The notes below the pieces were generated by a model, which was not told the DNA's origin, searched no databases, and saw only the letters and a list, made by a program, of their open reading frames with translations. This document shows, piece by piece, positions 1 to 8,312 of a stretch of DNA of 39,095 nucleotides (within the stretch, counting starts at the first letter, position 1; each line of letters begins with the position of its first letter). Made by a program: the position numbers and the translations under genes. Source of the stretch: an uncultured Gemmiger sp. (GTDB taxonomy: Bacteria; Bacillota; Clostridia; Oscillospirales; Ruminococcaceae); contig CALWNO010000024.1 of NCBI GenBank assembly GCA_944382785.1, positions 1 to 39,095 of the forward strand, written 5' to 3'.

Positions 1-1262
1 ATGTTGTGGTATTCCTTGTGGGGATGGAAGATGCCGTCGGGATATTCCTCGGTGGTGCGGTTGTTGCGCAGCGCCAGATCCAGAATATAGCCGTCCTGGT
101 CGTCATAGTGCAGGATGGGGGTGACGGTGTTGTGGGGGGTGTCCCCGGTATGGGACAGAATATCCACACTGGGATCGCTGTATTCCCGCCAGGCGGTCAG
201 GATGTTGTTGGCGGCGGTCTGCACTTCCTGAGAGCTGCGGCCGATGAGCCGGATGGTGGACACCGGCCAGTTCAGGATACCGGCGCGCACACCGGGATAG
301 CGGGGGTCCTGCAGGGGCGTGGCAATGCCGGCCTTCTGCATGGGGAAGAGATACCGTCCGCCCTGGAAATGGGAGTGGCTCAGAATGCTGCCACCCACAA
401 TGGGCAGGTCTGCGTTGGAACCGCAGGTGTAATGAGGGAACTGACTCACAAAGTCAAAAATCTGGGCCAGGGTGTGGCGGTCCATCTCCATGGGCTTGTG
501 TTCGTCATGCAGGATGATGCAGTGCTCATGGAAGTAGGCGTAGGGGCTGTACTGCAGGTAGAAGTCCTCACCGGCCAGATGCACCGGCACGATGCGGTGG
601 GTCTGCCGGGCAGGGAAGTTGATGCGCCCGGCGTACCCGATGTTTTCCTTGCACAGCATGCATTTGGGATAGCTGGCAGCGGGCTGCAGCCGCTCCATGG
701 CAATGACCTTGGGGTCTTTTTCGGGTTTGGTCAGGTTGATGGTGATTTCCAGTTCGCCGTAGGGCGTCTTGGTGTTCCACTGGATGTTCTTGGCAATCTG
801 GGCGGTGCGGATATAGTTGGACACCACGCACAGGTCGTAGAACCAGTCGGTGGCGGCTTCGGGGCCCCGTTTGGCGTACAGCTTGCGGAACTTGCGCAGA
901 ATTTCGCTTTCCCGGGGCATCATGGCGCCCATCAGGCGAGTTTCGAAGTTGATGCGGTACTGGGGCACATCGTTGTCAAACAGGCCTTTGGCAGCGGCCA
1001 GGTCCAGCATGTGCTCCAGAATCTCGGTGGGCGTGTCGAAGACTTCTTTCGGGGGCTTTTCCTCACTGGGCGCACTCAGCCCCAGCAGGTCCAGCAGGGT
1101 GTTGCGGGCCACCAGCATGTCCAGGTCCTTGATCATTTTGTGCTTGCGCCCAAAACGCAGCAGGCGTTCCACATCCAGGGCCAGGGCGGAATCCAGCTCG
1201 GCGGCAGTCAGTTCGGCAATGGGCTTTTCAACGGTGACGGGTTCATTGTTCGGATTGCTCAT
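1..1262 (-). CDS. galT: UDP-glucose--hexose-1-phosphate uridylyltransferase, class II (3' end outside window)
   Basis: This enzyme exchanges UMP between UDP-glucose and galactose-1-phosphate in the Leloir pathway, in the cytoplasm. About 420 codons are visible; the C-terminus lies beyond position 1. The N-terminus begins MSNPNNEPVTVEK and carries the Firmicutes-type (class II) sequence rather than the E. coli type. A histidine-rich SHSHFQGGRYLFP segment matches the active-site region of the family, and a Cys pair sits in KCMLCKENIGYAGR. The ATG at 1262 is preceded by AGCAGGAGGG, which supports this start. The gene is the last readable one of a leftward group; a terminator at 1361-1390 separates it from the nucleotidyltransferase gene, so it probably has its own promoter, which I could not fix with confidence. 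Family assignment is firm. The exact sugar (galactose or a hexosamine/GNB-derived sugar) cannot be told from the sequence. Confidence 0.9.
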   Translation of the reverse strand, partial: MSNPNNEPVTVEKPIAELTAAELDSALALDVERLLRFGRKHKMIKDLDMLVARNTLLDLLGLSAPSEEKPPKEVFDTPTEILEHMLDLAAAKGLFDNDVPQYRINFETRLMGAMMPRESEILRKFRKLYAKRGPEAATDWFYDLCVVSNYIRTAQIAKNIQWNTKTPYGELEITINLTKPEKDPKVIAMERLQPAASYPKCMLCKENIGYAGRINFPARQTHRIVPVHLAGEDFYLQYSPYAYFHEHCIILHDEHKPMEMDRHTLAQIFDFVSQFPHYTCGSNADLPIVGGSILSHSHFQGGRYLFPMQKAGIATPLQDPRYPGVRAGILNWPVSTIRLIGRSSQEVQTAANNILTAWREYSDPSVDILSHTGDTPHNTVTPILHYDDQDGYILDLALRNNRTTEEYPDGIFHPHKEYHN

Positions 1263-1360
1263 ACAGACATCCCTCCTGCTTTTACGATACCGCATTTTGC
1301 CCTCTCTTTCCATGCCCAGTAATGTCATTGTTTTGTGATTTTCGTTCCTGCGTACCAAAA

Positions 1361-1390
1361 TGCCCCGGCACACAGAAAGAGGCCGGGGCA
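1361..1390 (-). terminator. Intrinsic terminator after the nucleotidyltransferase gene
   Basis: Reading the minus strand, an 8-bp stem GCCCCGGC / GCCGGGGC with a 12-nt loop is followed by ATTTT. It lies 11 nt past the stop of the 1402-2328 gene and before galT. The T-tract is short, so some read-through into galT is possible. Confidence 0.6.
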
Positions 1391-1401
1391 AAAAATGGAT
1401 T

Positions 1402-2328
1402 TTACTTGCGCAGATCGCTGAACAGGTCCTTGCGGTAGACGCCGGCCTCAATCAGCTTGGCAAAGGACTCCACCACCACGGGCTTGTCCTCCTGATAGGT
1501 CACGCCGAACCAGCGGTCCTGCGTGGGCAGCACCTTGACGCTGACCTTGCCCTGCTTGAGCAGGCTGTCGATGAAGATGGGCAGCAGGTACTCGGCCTTC
1601 AGCTCGTTGCCGGCAATCCCGCCGAAGAATTCCACAAAGCCCTTCTCCAGCATGTCGGCAAACTCGGGAGTCAGCCCCCACATGTTCATGGAAACCAGAC
1701 TGTCCGGGTCCACGGCCTTGCCGCCGGCCTGGGCGCCGTCGGCGGTCTTCTCGATGCCGGAAGTCTCGTCCACGCCGGTCAGGTAGCCTTCGGCGTTCAT
1801 GCGGCAGATGCCACGGGTCACGGCGCCGTTGTCGCTCAGGGTATTTTTCAGCACAAAGCCGGCCATGCACAGGTCGCCGGGCTTTTCGGGGGTGTAGCCC
1901 TGCAGGAAGTCATGCAGCAGCACAAAGGCCTGCTTGCCGTAGTAGTCGTCGGCGTTGATAACGGCAAAGGGACCGTCCAGCTGGTCCTTGCAGGCCAGTA
2001 CGGCCTGGCCGGTACCCCAGGGCTTGGTGCGGCCCTCGGGCAGGGTCACGCCTGCGGGCAGAGCATCCAGCTCCTGGAAAGCGTATCCCAGCTCCACGCC
2101 CAATCCGGCGCAGATGCCCTGAATGCGATCGCCGATGGCTTCCCGGAACGCCTCTTCGATGTCCCGGCGGATGATGAAGATGATCTTGTCAAAACCGGCT
2201 TCGATGGCATCATGAATAGAATAATCCATGATGATCTCGCCATTGGGACCCACGGCCGCCAGCTGCTTGATGCCGCCGCCGTAACGGGAGCCGATGCCGG
2301 CTGCCATAATGACCAGGGTGGTTTTCAT
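1402..2328 (-). CDS. Sugar-phosphate nucleotidyltransferase family protein
   Basis: The 308-residue protein has the nucleotidyltransferase (GT-A) start MKTTLVIMAAGIGSRYGGG with the G-x-G-S-R...K signature continuing to IKQL (residues 9-23), and a NADDYYG metal-binding motif mid-protein. Such enzymes join a sugar-1-phosphate and an NTP into an NDP-sugar plus pyrophosphate, but this subfamily is diverged from GalU/RmlA and its sugar and nucleotide cannot be assigned. The start is decided by the ribosome site: GGAGG lies 8 nt before ATG 2328, whereas the in-frame TTG at 2343 sits on top of that site and is rejected. It lies 58 nt after the DUF2628 gene and just before galT, which suggests hexose-phosphate or nucleotide-sugar metabolism by context. 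Confident on fold, unsure on substrate. Confidence 0.8.
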   Translation of the reverse strand: MKTTLVIMAAGIGSRYGGGIKQLAAVGPNGEIIMDYSIHDAIEAGFDKIIFIIRRDIEEAFREAIGDRIQGICAGLGVELGYAFQELDALPAGVTLPEGRTKPWGTGQAVLACKDQLDGPFAVINADDYYGKQAFVLLHDFLQGYTPEKPGDLCMAGFVLKNTLSDNGAVTRGICRMNAEGYLTGVDETSGIEKTADGAQAGGKAVDPDSLVSMNMWGLTPEFADMLEKGFVEFFGGIAGNELKAEYLLPIFIDSLLKQGKVSVKVLPTQDRWFGVTYQEDKPVVVESFAKLIEAGVYRKDLFSDLRK

Positions 2329-2354
2329 AACAAATTCCTCCAATTGTATTCACT

Positions 2355-2382
2355 GCCGGTACCCACAGCGGGTGCCCCCGGC
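2355..2382 (-). other. Stem-loop between DUF2628 gene and nucleotidyltransferase gene
   Basis: On the minus strand GCCGG ... CCGGC encloses a smaller ACCC/GGGT stem. No T-run follows, so it is not a standard terminator; it could be an RNA processing or stability element in an otherwise contiguous leftward unit. Confidence 0.3.
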
Positions 2383-2386
2383 TGTA

Positions 2387-3400
2387 TTACATGTTGAACA
2401 TGGACATGACCGCCGCGGGGGTGACGCCCAGCAGGATGATCACCCAGGTCAGGGCCAGGCAGACGGCCAGATAGATGACCACGGCGGGAACGCTCACGCC
2501 GCCGCGCAGAGCCAGCATATCCTGGCGGTCCTGGCCTTCGGGAATGCGGTCGTAGATGGCCCGGATGCGGGCGGTGCAGGTCTTTTTGTACCAGTACCCG
2601 GCAAATATGGCCCGCAGGATCATCACCGCCCAGCCCACGATGGCGCAGACGTCCATGGCGGGCAGAATCCAGGAAGTGCTCATGCCGCTGACGATCGAAG
2701 CATCCGAGATAACCAAAAGGGCCAGATAGGTGGGAATGGTCACCGCCACATCCAGCACGGCGAACAATGCCCCTAGTTTCCACATCTTACGATAGAAGAA
2801 GTAGATGGGACCCAGGAAAAAGGCCGCAAAGGACATCCCGATCTTGTGTTTGGTCTGTTCCATGCGTACAAACTGCATCAAATAATACAAACTGGACGGT
2901 CCCACAAAGGTAGCCCAGTCCCGGGCGCGGATGCCGTCGATGGGGTCCTCGGGGCCGATCTCCCGGCGATAGACTCCTTCCGGCCCCACGGTATAGGTGT
3001 TGATGTGCGGGGGGGCGTCGGTGTTCCGCTGGGGGGCGGTGTAGTCGGGATCGTCGTAGATGGGCCGCCCGGAACCGCCCGGTGCGGATGTCCGGCTGCT
3101 GTGGGGAGCATCGACATTTTCGGGATGCTCCGGCAGAGGAACCCCGCAGTGGCTGCAGAAATGGGTGCCGGCGGGGTTGCGGGCGCCGCAGTTGGGACAG
3201 GCGAGCTGGCCGTCATCCTCCGCGTTGTCCGGTTTCCATTCAAATCCGGCACCGTGACGGGCCGCATTCACGCACACGCCGTCGGCGGGCCAGCAGGCAC
3301 GATGATAGGGGGTGCCGCAGTCAGGGCAGACGACGATGTCGTCGGTGGGAGTAAAAGGTTTATGGCACACAGGACATGTGCTGCCTGTATAATTGCTCAT
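2387..3400 (-). CDS. RING-like/zinc-ribbon membrane protein with DUF2628 domain
   Basis: The 337-residue protein has three parts. Residues 9-36 hold C-x2-C, C-x2-C and H-x2-C (Cys9, 12, 25, 28, His33, Cys36), the spacing of the prokaryotic RING-finger family. Residues 68-85 hold a second C-x2-C/C-x2-C zinc ribbon (CPNCGARNP...FCSHCG). After a proline/aspartate-rich linker, residues about 165-337 form a DUF2628-like region with the conserved FFLGPIYFFYRKMWKLG segment and four or so hydrophobic spans, so the zinc modules should face the cytoplasm from the membrane. ATG 3400 follows GGAGG at good spacing, and a TATAAT promoter lies upstream. Function is unknown in the family; no E3-ligase role should be assumed from the RING-like spacing. 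Confidence 0.8.
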   Translation of the reverse strand: MSNYTGSTCPVCHKPFTPTDDIVVCPDCGTPYHRACWPADGVCVNAARHGAGFEWKPDNAEDDGQLACPNCGARNPAGTHFCSHCGVPLPEHPENVDAPHSSRTSAPGGSGRPIYDDPDYTAPQRNTDAPPHINTYTVGPEGVYRREIGPEDPIDGIRARDWATFVGPSSLYYLMQFVRMEQTKHKIGMSFAAFFLGPIYFFYRKMWKLGALFAVLDVAVTIPTYLALLVISDASIVSGMSTSWILPAMDVCAIVGWAVMILRAIFAGYWYKKTCTARIRAIYDRIPEGQDRQDMLALRGGVSVPAVVIYLAVCLALTWVIILLGVTPAAVMSMFNM

Positions 3401-3450
3401 GATAGCCTCCGTGATTCATAAGCCGTTTTTGACGGCTGTTAACAGAAATC

Positions 3451-3479
3451 ATTATACACCATGCCATAAGGGAAAGCAA
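3451..3479 (-). promoter_or_regulatory. Promoter of the DUF2628-led leftward unit
   Basis: On the minus strand, TTGCTT (3474-3479) and a perfect TATAAT (3451-3456) are 17 nt apart. Between the start point and the gene lies an inverted repeat AGCCGT-TTTTG-ACGGCT (3421-3437), which could be an operator or leader hairpin. Confidence 0.6.
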
Positions 3480-3514
3480 AGAATTTTCCGTGAACAATAG
3501 GGAAAGGGCGACCC

Positions 3515-3543
3515 TTTACAAGGCAGTGGTTTTCGTTTATACT
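3515..3543 (+). promoter_or_regulatory. prfB promoter
   Basis: TTTACA (3515-3520) and TATACT (3538-3543) are exactly 17 nt apart, 39 nt before the prfB start. It is divergent from the DUF2628 promoter. Confidence 0.75.
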
Positions 3544-3582
3544 TATCCTGTATAACTATCATAAACGTAGGGGTATTGATAT

Positions 3583-4704
3583 ATGATCACCATTGACGAA
3601 CTGAAATCCAAACTGGGCAGCTTCCAGACCGCGGTGAACGACCTGCGGGATGCTTTGTCCATTGAGGCCAGCGAGAAGCGTCTGGCGGAGCTGGAGCACC
3701 AGATGACCATGCCCGGCTTTTTTGACGACCAGGCCCGCAGCCAGAAGGTCTATTCCGAGATGGGCGAGCTGAAGAACAAGCTGGAACGCTTCCGCAAGCT
3801 GTCCACCCAGTATGAGGAGGCGGGCACCCTGCTGGAGATGATCGAGGAGGAAAACGATCCTTCTCTGATCGCAGAGGGGGAGGAAGCGGTCAACGGGGTG
3901 GAAAAGTCCATCGACGAGCTGCAGCTCATGACCATGCTCAACGGCGAATATGACCACAACAACGCCATTCTGACCTTCCACGCCGGTACCGGCGGCACCG
4001 AAGCTCAGGACTGGGCCGAGATGCTCTACCGCATGTACACCCGCTGGGCCGAAGCCCACGGCTACTCGGTGGAGGTGCTGGATGTGCTGGACGGCGACGA
4101 GGCGGGCATCAAGAGTGCTTCCATGATGGTCAAGGGTGCCAACGCCTACGGTATGCTCAAGAGTGAGAATGGCGTCCATCGCCTGGTGCGCATCAGTCCC
4201 TTTGACGCCAACGCCCGCCGTCAGACCAGCTTTGCCAGCCTGGAAGTCATGCCCGAACTGGATGAAAAGATCCAGATCGAGATCAACCCCAATGATATTG
4301 AGATGCAGGTGTTCCGTTCCTCCGGTGCCGGCGGCCAGCACATCAACAAGACTTCTTCCGCCGTCCGCCTGATCCACAAGCCCACCGGCATTGTCACCTC
4401 CTGCCAGACCCAGCGCAGCCAGCTGCAGAACCGCGAGTACGCCATGGAAATGATGAAGGCCAAGCTGTACCAGATCGCCCTGCAGCAGCACAAGGACAAG
4501 ATCGACGACATCAAGGGCGTGCAGAATGAGATCGCCTGGGGTCACCAGATCCGCAGCTACGTCTTTATGCCCTACACCCTGGTCAAGGATCACCGCACCA
4601 ACTACGAAAGCGGCAACGTGCAGGCCGTCATGGACGGCGACCTGGACGGCTTCATCTATGCCTACCTGAAAGCGGCTTCCCGCGGCGAACTGGCGGAAGT
4701 CTGA
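3583..4704 (+). CDS. prfB: Peptide chain release factor 2, no programmed frameshift
   Basis: RF2 recognises UGA and UAA stop codons and triggers peptide release on the ribosome. The 373-residue protein has the codon-reading SPF motif (residues 205-207) and the catalytic GGQ (250-252, in SGAGGQHIN). The N-terminal domain aligns with E. coli RF2 without a break: LRDAL-S at residues 21-26 sits where E. coli has LRGYL-D with the in-frame UGA. Here codons 24-26 are GCT TTG TCC, so the protein is read in one frame and the usual +1 frameshift autoregulation is absent. ATG 3583 has an AGGGG site about 10 nt upstream. It is monocistronic, with a clear promoter and terminator. Very secure. Confidence 0.98.
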   Translation: MITIDELKSKLGSFQTAVNDLRDALSIEASEKRLAELEHQMTMPGFFDDQARSQKVYSEMGELKNKLERFRKLSTQYEEAGTLLEMIEEENDPSLIAEGEEAVNGVEKSIDELQLMTMLNGEYDHNNAILTFHAGTGGTEAQDWAEMLYRMYTRWAEAHGYSVEVLDVLDGDEAGIKSASMMVKGANAYGMLKSENGVHRLVRISPFDANARRQTSFASLEVMPELDEKIQIEINPNDIEMQVFRSSGAGGQHINKTSSAVRLIHKPTGIVTSCQTQRSQLQNREYAMEMMKAKLYQIALQQHKDKIDDIKGVQNEIAWGHQIRSYVFMPYTLVKDHRTNYESGNVQAVMDGDLDGFIYAYLKAASRGELAEV

Positions 4705-4716
4705 TAGATCCTTCTC

Positions 4717-4747
4717 ATGCTCCCGTATCGTCGGGAGCATTTTTTGT
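4717..4747 (+). terminator. prfB terminator
   Basis: A 9-bp stem ATGCTCCCG / CGGGAGCAT with a 6-nt loop is followed by six T and G then TTTT, 12 nt after the prfB stop. Confidence 0.9.
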
Positions 4748-4774
4748 TTTCGCCCGTGTCCGGTGTATCGGGAC

Positions 4775-4804
4775 TTTATTTGTTCATAAAGGCTGTCGTA
4801 TACT
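4775..4804 (+). promoter_or_regulatory. Possible promoter of the P-type ATPase gene
   Basis: TATACT at 4799-4804 is a good -10. The best -35 at 18 nt is TTTATT (4775-4780), which is weak. The gene follows a strong terminator, so a promoter is needed about here. Confidence 0.45.
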
Positions 4805-4846
4805 ACTGAACACGCTTTTTGTATTCCGGGAAAGGAGGTCCCTCAT

Positions 4847-7258
4847 TTGGCAAACTGTCATTCCGACCACTCTTTTCGCCGCCGGGCAGGGGAGCGTCCC
4901 GAATCTGGCCTGCCGGTTCTTTCTCCCAAGCCGGACAAGGGCCTGACCGAAGCCCAGGCAGCCCAGCGTGCGGCCGCGGGACTTTCCAACCGCGCACCCC
5001 GGGGCACCGGCAAAACGGTGGGACAGATCCTGCGGGAAAACCTCTTTACCTTCTTCAACCTGGTGTTTGTGGTGCTGGCGGCCTGTCTGTTTGCGGTGGG
5101 CTCCTACCTGAATGCCGGTTTTTTAGGAGTGGTGGTCTGCAATGCGGTCATCGGCATCGTGCAGCAGCTGCGGGCCAAGGTCACCATTGATCAACTGACA
5201 CTTCTTTCCGCCCACAAGGTCCGCTGCGTGCGGGACGGGGAAATCCGCCTGCTGTCTTCGGAAGAACTGGTGCGGGACGACATTGTGGAGTTTGTAGCCG
5301 GGGAGCAGATCTGCGCCGACGCGGTGGTGCGCACCGGCACCGCTCAGGCCAACGAGGCTTTGATCACCGGGGAGGCCGATGCCGTGGACAAAGGCCCCGG
5401 GGATGTGCTGCGGTCAGGGTCTTTTCTGCTTTCGGGACGGTGCCGGGCCCAGCTCACCCACGTGGGGGCGGACAGCTACGCCAACCGCCTGACCGAGGAA
5501 GCCCGGGCCGGGCATGCGGTGCCAAAGGGGGAGATGATGCGCTCCCTGGACAAGCTCATCCGGTTCATCGGCATTGCCCTGGTGCCGCTGGGGGTCCTGA
5601 TGTTCCTCAACCAGTTTGCCGCTCTGGATATGACCCTGCGGGATGCGGTGGAAGCCACGGTGGCCTCCCTGGTGGGGATGATTCCCGAAGGCCTGTATCT
5701 GCTGACCAGCGTGGCCCTGGCGGTGAGCATGATCCGCCTGGCCCGGCGCAAGGTGCTGGCCCAGGACATGAACTGCATCGAGACCCTGGCCCGGGTGGAT
5801 GTGCTCTGCGTGGACAAGACCGGTACCATCACCGAGACCCGGATGGAAGCCGGGGAGCCCCAGCTGCTGGACGATTCCTGGACCATGATGCAAGTGGAAA
5901 CGGTGCTGCGCAGCCTGTATGCCGATACCGAGCCGGACAACGACACCGCCCGGGCTCTCTGCCGCCGGTTTGCCCGGGGCGGGGGAGAACGCTGGCCCCG
6001 CACTGCCTCGGTGCCCTTCAATTCGGCCTGGAAGTGGAGCGCTGTCGTTTTCCGGGACCACGGCGCCTTTGTGGTGGGCGCCCCCGAGGTAGTGGCCGGT
6101 CCCCGGGCCGGGGAACTGCAGCGGGAGATCCTGCCCTATCTGGAACGGGGGAGCCGGGTGTTACTTTTGGCAGCTTACCAGGGCCGCCCTGACCCAAAAA
6201 CCGGTCTGGAACCCCGGAAACTGCAATTTCTCGCCCTGCTGCCGGTATCCAACCGGGTCCGGGCCGAAGCACCCCGGACCTTCCGCTATTTCGCGGAACA
6301 GGGGGTGGCCATCAAGGTCATCTCGGGGGACAACCCGCTCACCGTCAGCCGGGTGGCCCGGCAGGCCGGCATTGCCGGGGCGGAAAACTTTGTGGATGCC
6401 ACCACCCTGCACACCCCGGAGGAACTGTCAGCGGCCGCCGAGCGGTGCACCGTATTCGGCCGGGTCACCCCCGACCAGAAACGGCAGCTGGTGCAGGCTT
6501 TGCAGGCGGCAGGGCATACGGTGGCCATGACCGGAGACGGCGTCAACGATGTGCTGGCCCTCAAGGATGCGGACTGTGGCATCGCCATGGCCTCCGGAGC
6601 TCAGGCCGCCAGCCAGGTGGCCCAGCTGGTGCTGCTGGAATCGGACTTTTCCGGCCTGCCCGCCGTGGTGGCGGAAGGCCGAAGGGTCATCAATAACATC
6701 CAGCGCTCGGCAGCCCTGTATCTGGTCAAAAACCTGTTTTCCTTTACCTTCACCCTGGCAGCGCTGTGCCTGGCACTGCCATATCCCTTGCAGCCCATCC
6801 AGCTGACCCTCATTGCGGCAGTGACCATCGGTATCCCGTCTTTTGTGTTGGCCCTGGAACCCAACCATGAGCTGGTACGGGGAAAATTCCTTCCCAACGT
6901 GCTGCGGGCAGCGTTGCCTGGCGGCCTCACCGACCTGATTCTGGTACTGGTGCTGCAGGGGGCGGCGGCTGCCTTTGCAATGCCTTACGCCATGCTGTCC
7001 ACCCTCACTACCCTGGTTCTGCTGGGGGTGGGGCTGGGCGTCCTGTGGCGGGTCTGCCGTCCGTTTACTCCGGCGCACATCGCCCTGTGGATCGGGATGC
7101 TGCTGCTGGCTGTGGCCGGAGTAGCGCTGTTCGGCCCGGCGCTGGAACTGGTCGTGCCCGGCCGGCAGGAAGCCCTGCTTCTGCTCTTGTGCTGGGCGGT
7201 CACGCCCTACCTGCTGCGGTTGCTGACCAAAGTCGTCACCGCTGCATACGGAAAATAG
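4847..7258 (+). CDS. P-type cation ATPase, CtpE-like
   Basis: This 803-residue membrane pump uses ATP through an aspartyl-phosphate intermediate. Visible motifs in order: the actuator loop TGEA (174-177), the TM4 ion-site PEGL (280-283), the phosphorylation site DKTGT with Asp323, and the hinge TGDGVND (562-568). Hydrophobic pairs lie near 66-105 and 236-295, with about six more spans after residue 610. The LITGEAD and MIPEGLYLLTSVA patterns resemble the CtpE/Exp7 group, of which mycobacterial CtpE is a calcium pump; there is no N-terminal heavy-metal domain or CPx motif, so copper/zinc transport is unlikely. The start is TTG 4847, 8 nt after AAAGGAGG; no ATG fits. It stands alone between terminators. 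Family is secure, ion is inferred. Confidence 0.9.
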   Translation: MANCHSDHSFRRRAGERPESGLPVLSPKPDKGLTEAQAAQRAAAGLSNRAPRGTGKTVGQILRENLFTFFNLVFVVLAACLFAVGSYLNAGFLGVVVCNAVIGIVQQLRAKVTIDQLTLLSAHKVRCVRDGEIRLLSSEELVRDDIVEFVAGEQICADAVVRTGTAQANEALITGEADAVDKGPGDVLRSGSFLLSGRCRAQLTHVGADSYANRLTEEARAGHAVPKGEMMRSLDKLIRFIGIALVPLGVLMFLNQFAALDMTLRDAVEATVASLVGMIPEGLYLLTSVALAVSMIRLARRKVLAQDMNCIETLARVDVLCVDKTGTITETRMEAGEPQLLDDSWTMMQVETVLRSLYADTEPDNDTARALCRRFARGGGERWPRTASVPFNSAWKWSAVVFRDHGAFVVGAPEVVAGPRAGELQREILPYLERGSRVLLLAAYQGRPDPKTGLEPRKLQFLALLPVSNRVRAEAPRTFRYFAEQGVAIKVISGDNPLTVSRVARQAGIAGAENFVDATTLHTPEELSAAAERCTVFGRVTPDQKRQLVQALQAAGHTVAMTGDGVNDVLALKDADCGIAMASGAQAASQVAQLVLLESDFSGLPAVVAEGRRVINNIQRSAALYLVKNLFSFTFTLAALCLALPYPLQPIQLTLIAAVTIGIPSFVLALEPNHELVRGKFLPNVLRAALPGGLTDLILVLVLQGAAAAFAMPYAMLSTLTTLVLLGVGLGVLWRVCRPFTPAHIALWIGMLLLAVAGVALFGPALELVVPGRQEALLLLLCWAVTPYLLRLLTKVVTAAYGK

Positions 7259-7289
7259 GAGAGCCGTGCTGCAAACAAAAATCCCCAAT

Positions 7290-7330
7290 AAAAAAGCCCC
7301 GCTGCCCCAAAAGGGCAACGGGGAATTTTT
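7290..7330. terminator. Bidirectional terminator between P-type ATPase and dnaI
   Basis: The arms 7297-7307 and 7313-7323 pair over 11 positions (one C-A mismatch on plus, one G-U on minus) around a CAAAA loop. T-runs lie on both sides: five T on plus at 7326-7330 and six on minus at 7290-7295. It serves the two convergent genes. Confidence 0.85.
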
Positions 7331-7340
7331 ATGCGAGGTT

Positions 7341-8309
7341 TTACCTGGTGCGGTTCAACCGCTGGTCCATGCCGAAGAACTTGAACATCCGGCAGTTGCC
7401 CAGCATCCGGCTGGAAACCTTCTCGGTGTACCGGGCCTCAAAAATAGCCTGATCGGTGATGTTGGTGGTGTACACGGTGGGGCGGTGGCAGAGCATCCGG
7501 GTGTTGACCAGCTCGTACAGGACGCTGATGGTCAGGGCGGTGATGTGCTCGGTGCCCAGGTCATCCAGGATCAGCAGGTCGGCCTCCTTGCAGGCTTCCA
7601 GCCAGCTGTCCTCACTGTCCCGGTCAAAGTGCTCCCGGTTCAGCTGAGCGGCCAGGGCGGCGCTGCTGGTGTACAGCACATCAAAGCCCCGCTCCAGCAC
7701 GGCATCGGCCACGGCCAGGGCCAGATGGGTCTTGCCCAGCCCGGCCCCGCCCATGAACAGCAGGTTCTGGCTTTGCGGGCCGAAGTTCTCTGCCCAGCGG
7801 CGGCAGTACTGCAGTACCTTGGCCATGTACTCCCGGGGCGGTCCGCCCAGCTCGGGTTCCACCTCGGCGGGGTAGCGGTTCACATCAAAGGTGTCGAAGG
7901 CGCACAGGGCCAGGGGGCTGGCGTCGTTGATCTCCTCCCGGCGTAGGGTGCGGGCCACCTGAGCCACACACCGACAGGGAGACCCCTTGTACAGCCCGGT
8001 GTCATGGCACAGGGGACAGGTAAACCGGGGTTCCAGATCGGCGGGGGCATACCCGGCCTTGCGTAGGGACTGCTCCAGGGCCTGCCCGGCGGCTTCCAGC
8101 TTCTGGGCGGCGGCCGCGGTGTCACCGCCCCGGGCGGCGGTCATGGTCAGAGCCAGACCTGCCTGGACACGAGCTTCCTCGGCGGCGGCCAGTTCGGGGT
8201 GGGCCGCAAAGGCGGCGGCTCGCATGCGCTCGGCACGGGTCACGGCCCGTTGGCGGCGCCCCGCAATGTGACGCTGGGCCTCCCGGAACAGTTCGTCCTT
8301 GGTGCGCAT
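7341..8309 (-). CDS. dnaI: DnaI/DnaC-type helicase loader ATPase
   Basis: The 322-residue AAA+ protein should load the replicative helicase at origins or restart sites. It has an N-terminal helical region, a zinc cluster C-x2-C...C-x-C (Cys98, 101, 112, 114), a Walker A GGAGLGKT (187-194) and a Walker B LLILDDLG (245-252), the order found in Bacillus DnaI and phage-type DnaC. It lies 3 nt after the dnaD-like gene; a GGAGG near the end of that gene gives a good ribosome site for ATG 8309, so the two are co-transcribed. The pairing of a DnaD-domain protein with this loader is the standard Firmicutes primosome arrangement. The gene name is by family; a paralogue elsewhere cannot be excluded. Confidence 0.88.
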   Translation of the reverse strand: MRTKDELFREAQRHIAGRRQRAVTRAERMRAAAFAAHPELAAAEEARVQAGLALTMTAARGGDTAAAAQKLEAAGQALEQSLRKAGYAPADLEPRFTCPLCHDTGLYKGSPCRCVAQVARTLRREEINDASPLALCAFDTFDVNRYPAEVEPELGGPPREYMAKVLQYCRRWAENFGPQSQNLLFMGGAGLGKTHLALAVADAVLERGFDVLYTSSAALAAQLNREHFDRDSEDSWLEACKEADLLILDDLGTEHITALTISVLYELVNTRMLCHRPTVYTTNITDQAIFEARYTEKVSSRMLGNCRMFKFFGMDQRLNRTR

Positions 8310-8312
8310 GAA

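Noticed and set aside
3653-3657. CTTTG in prfB as a live frameshift site
   Set aside because: It is in another phase (GCT TTG) and no stop follows; the frame is continuous.
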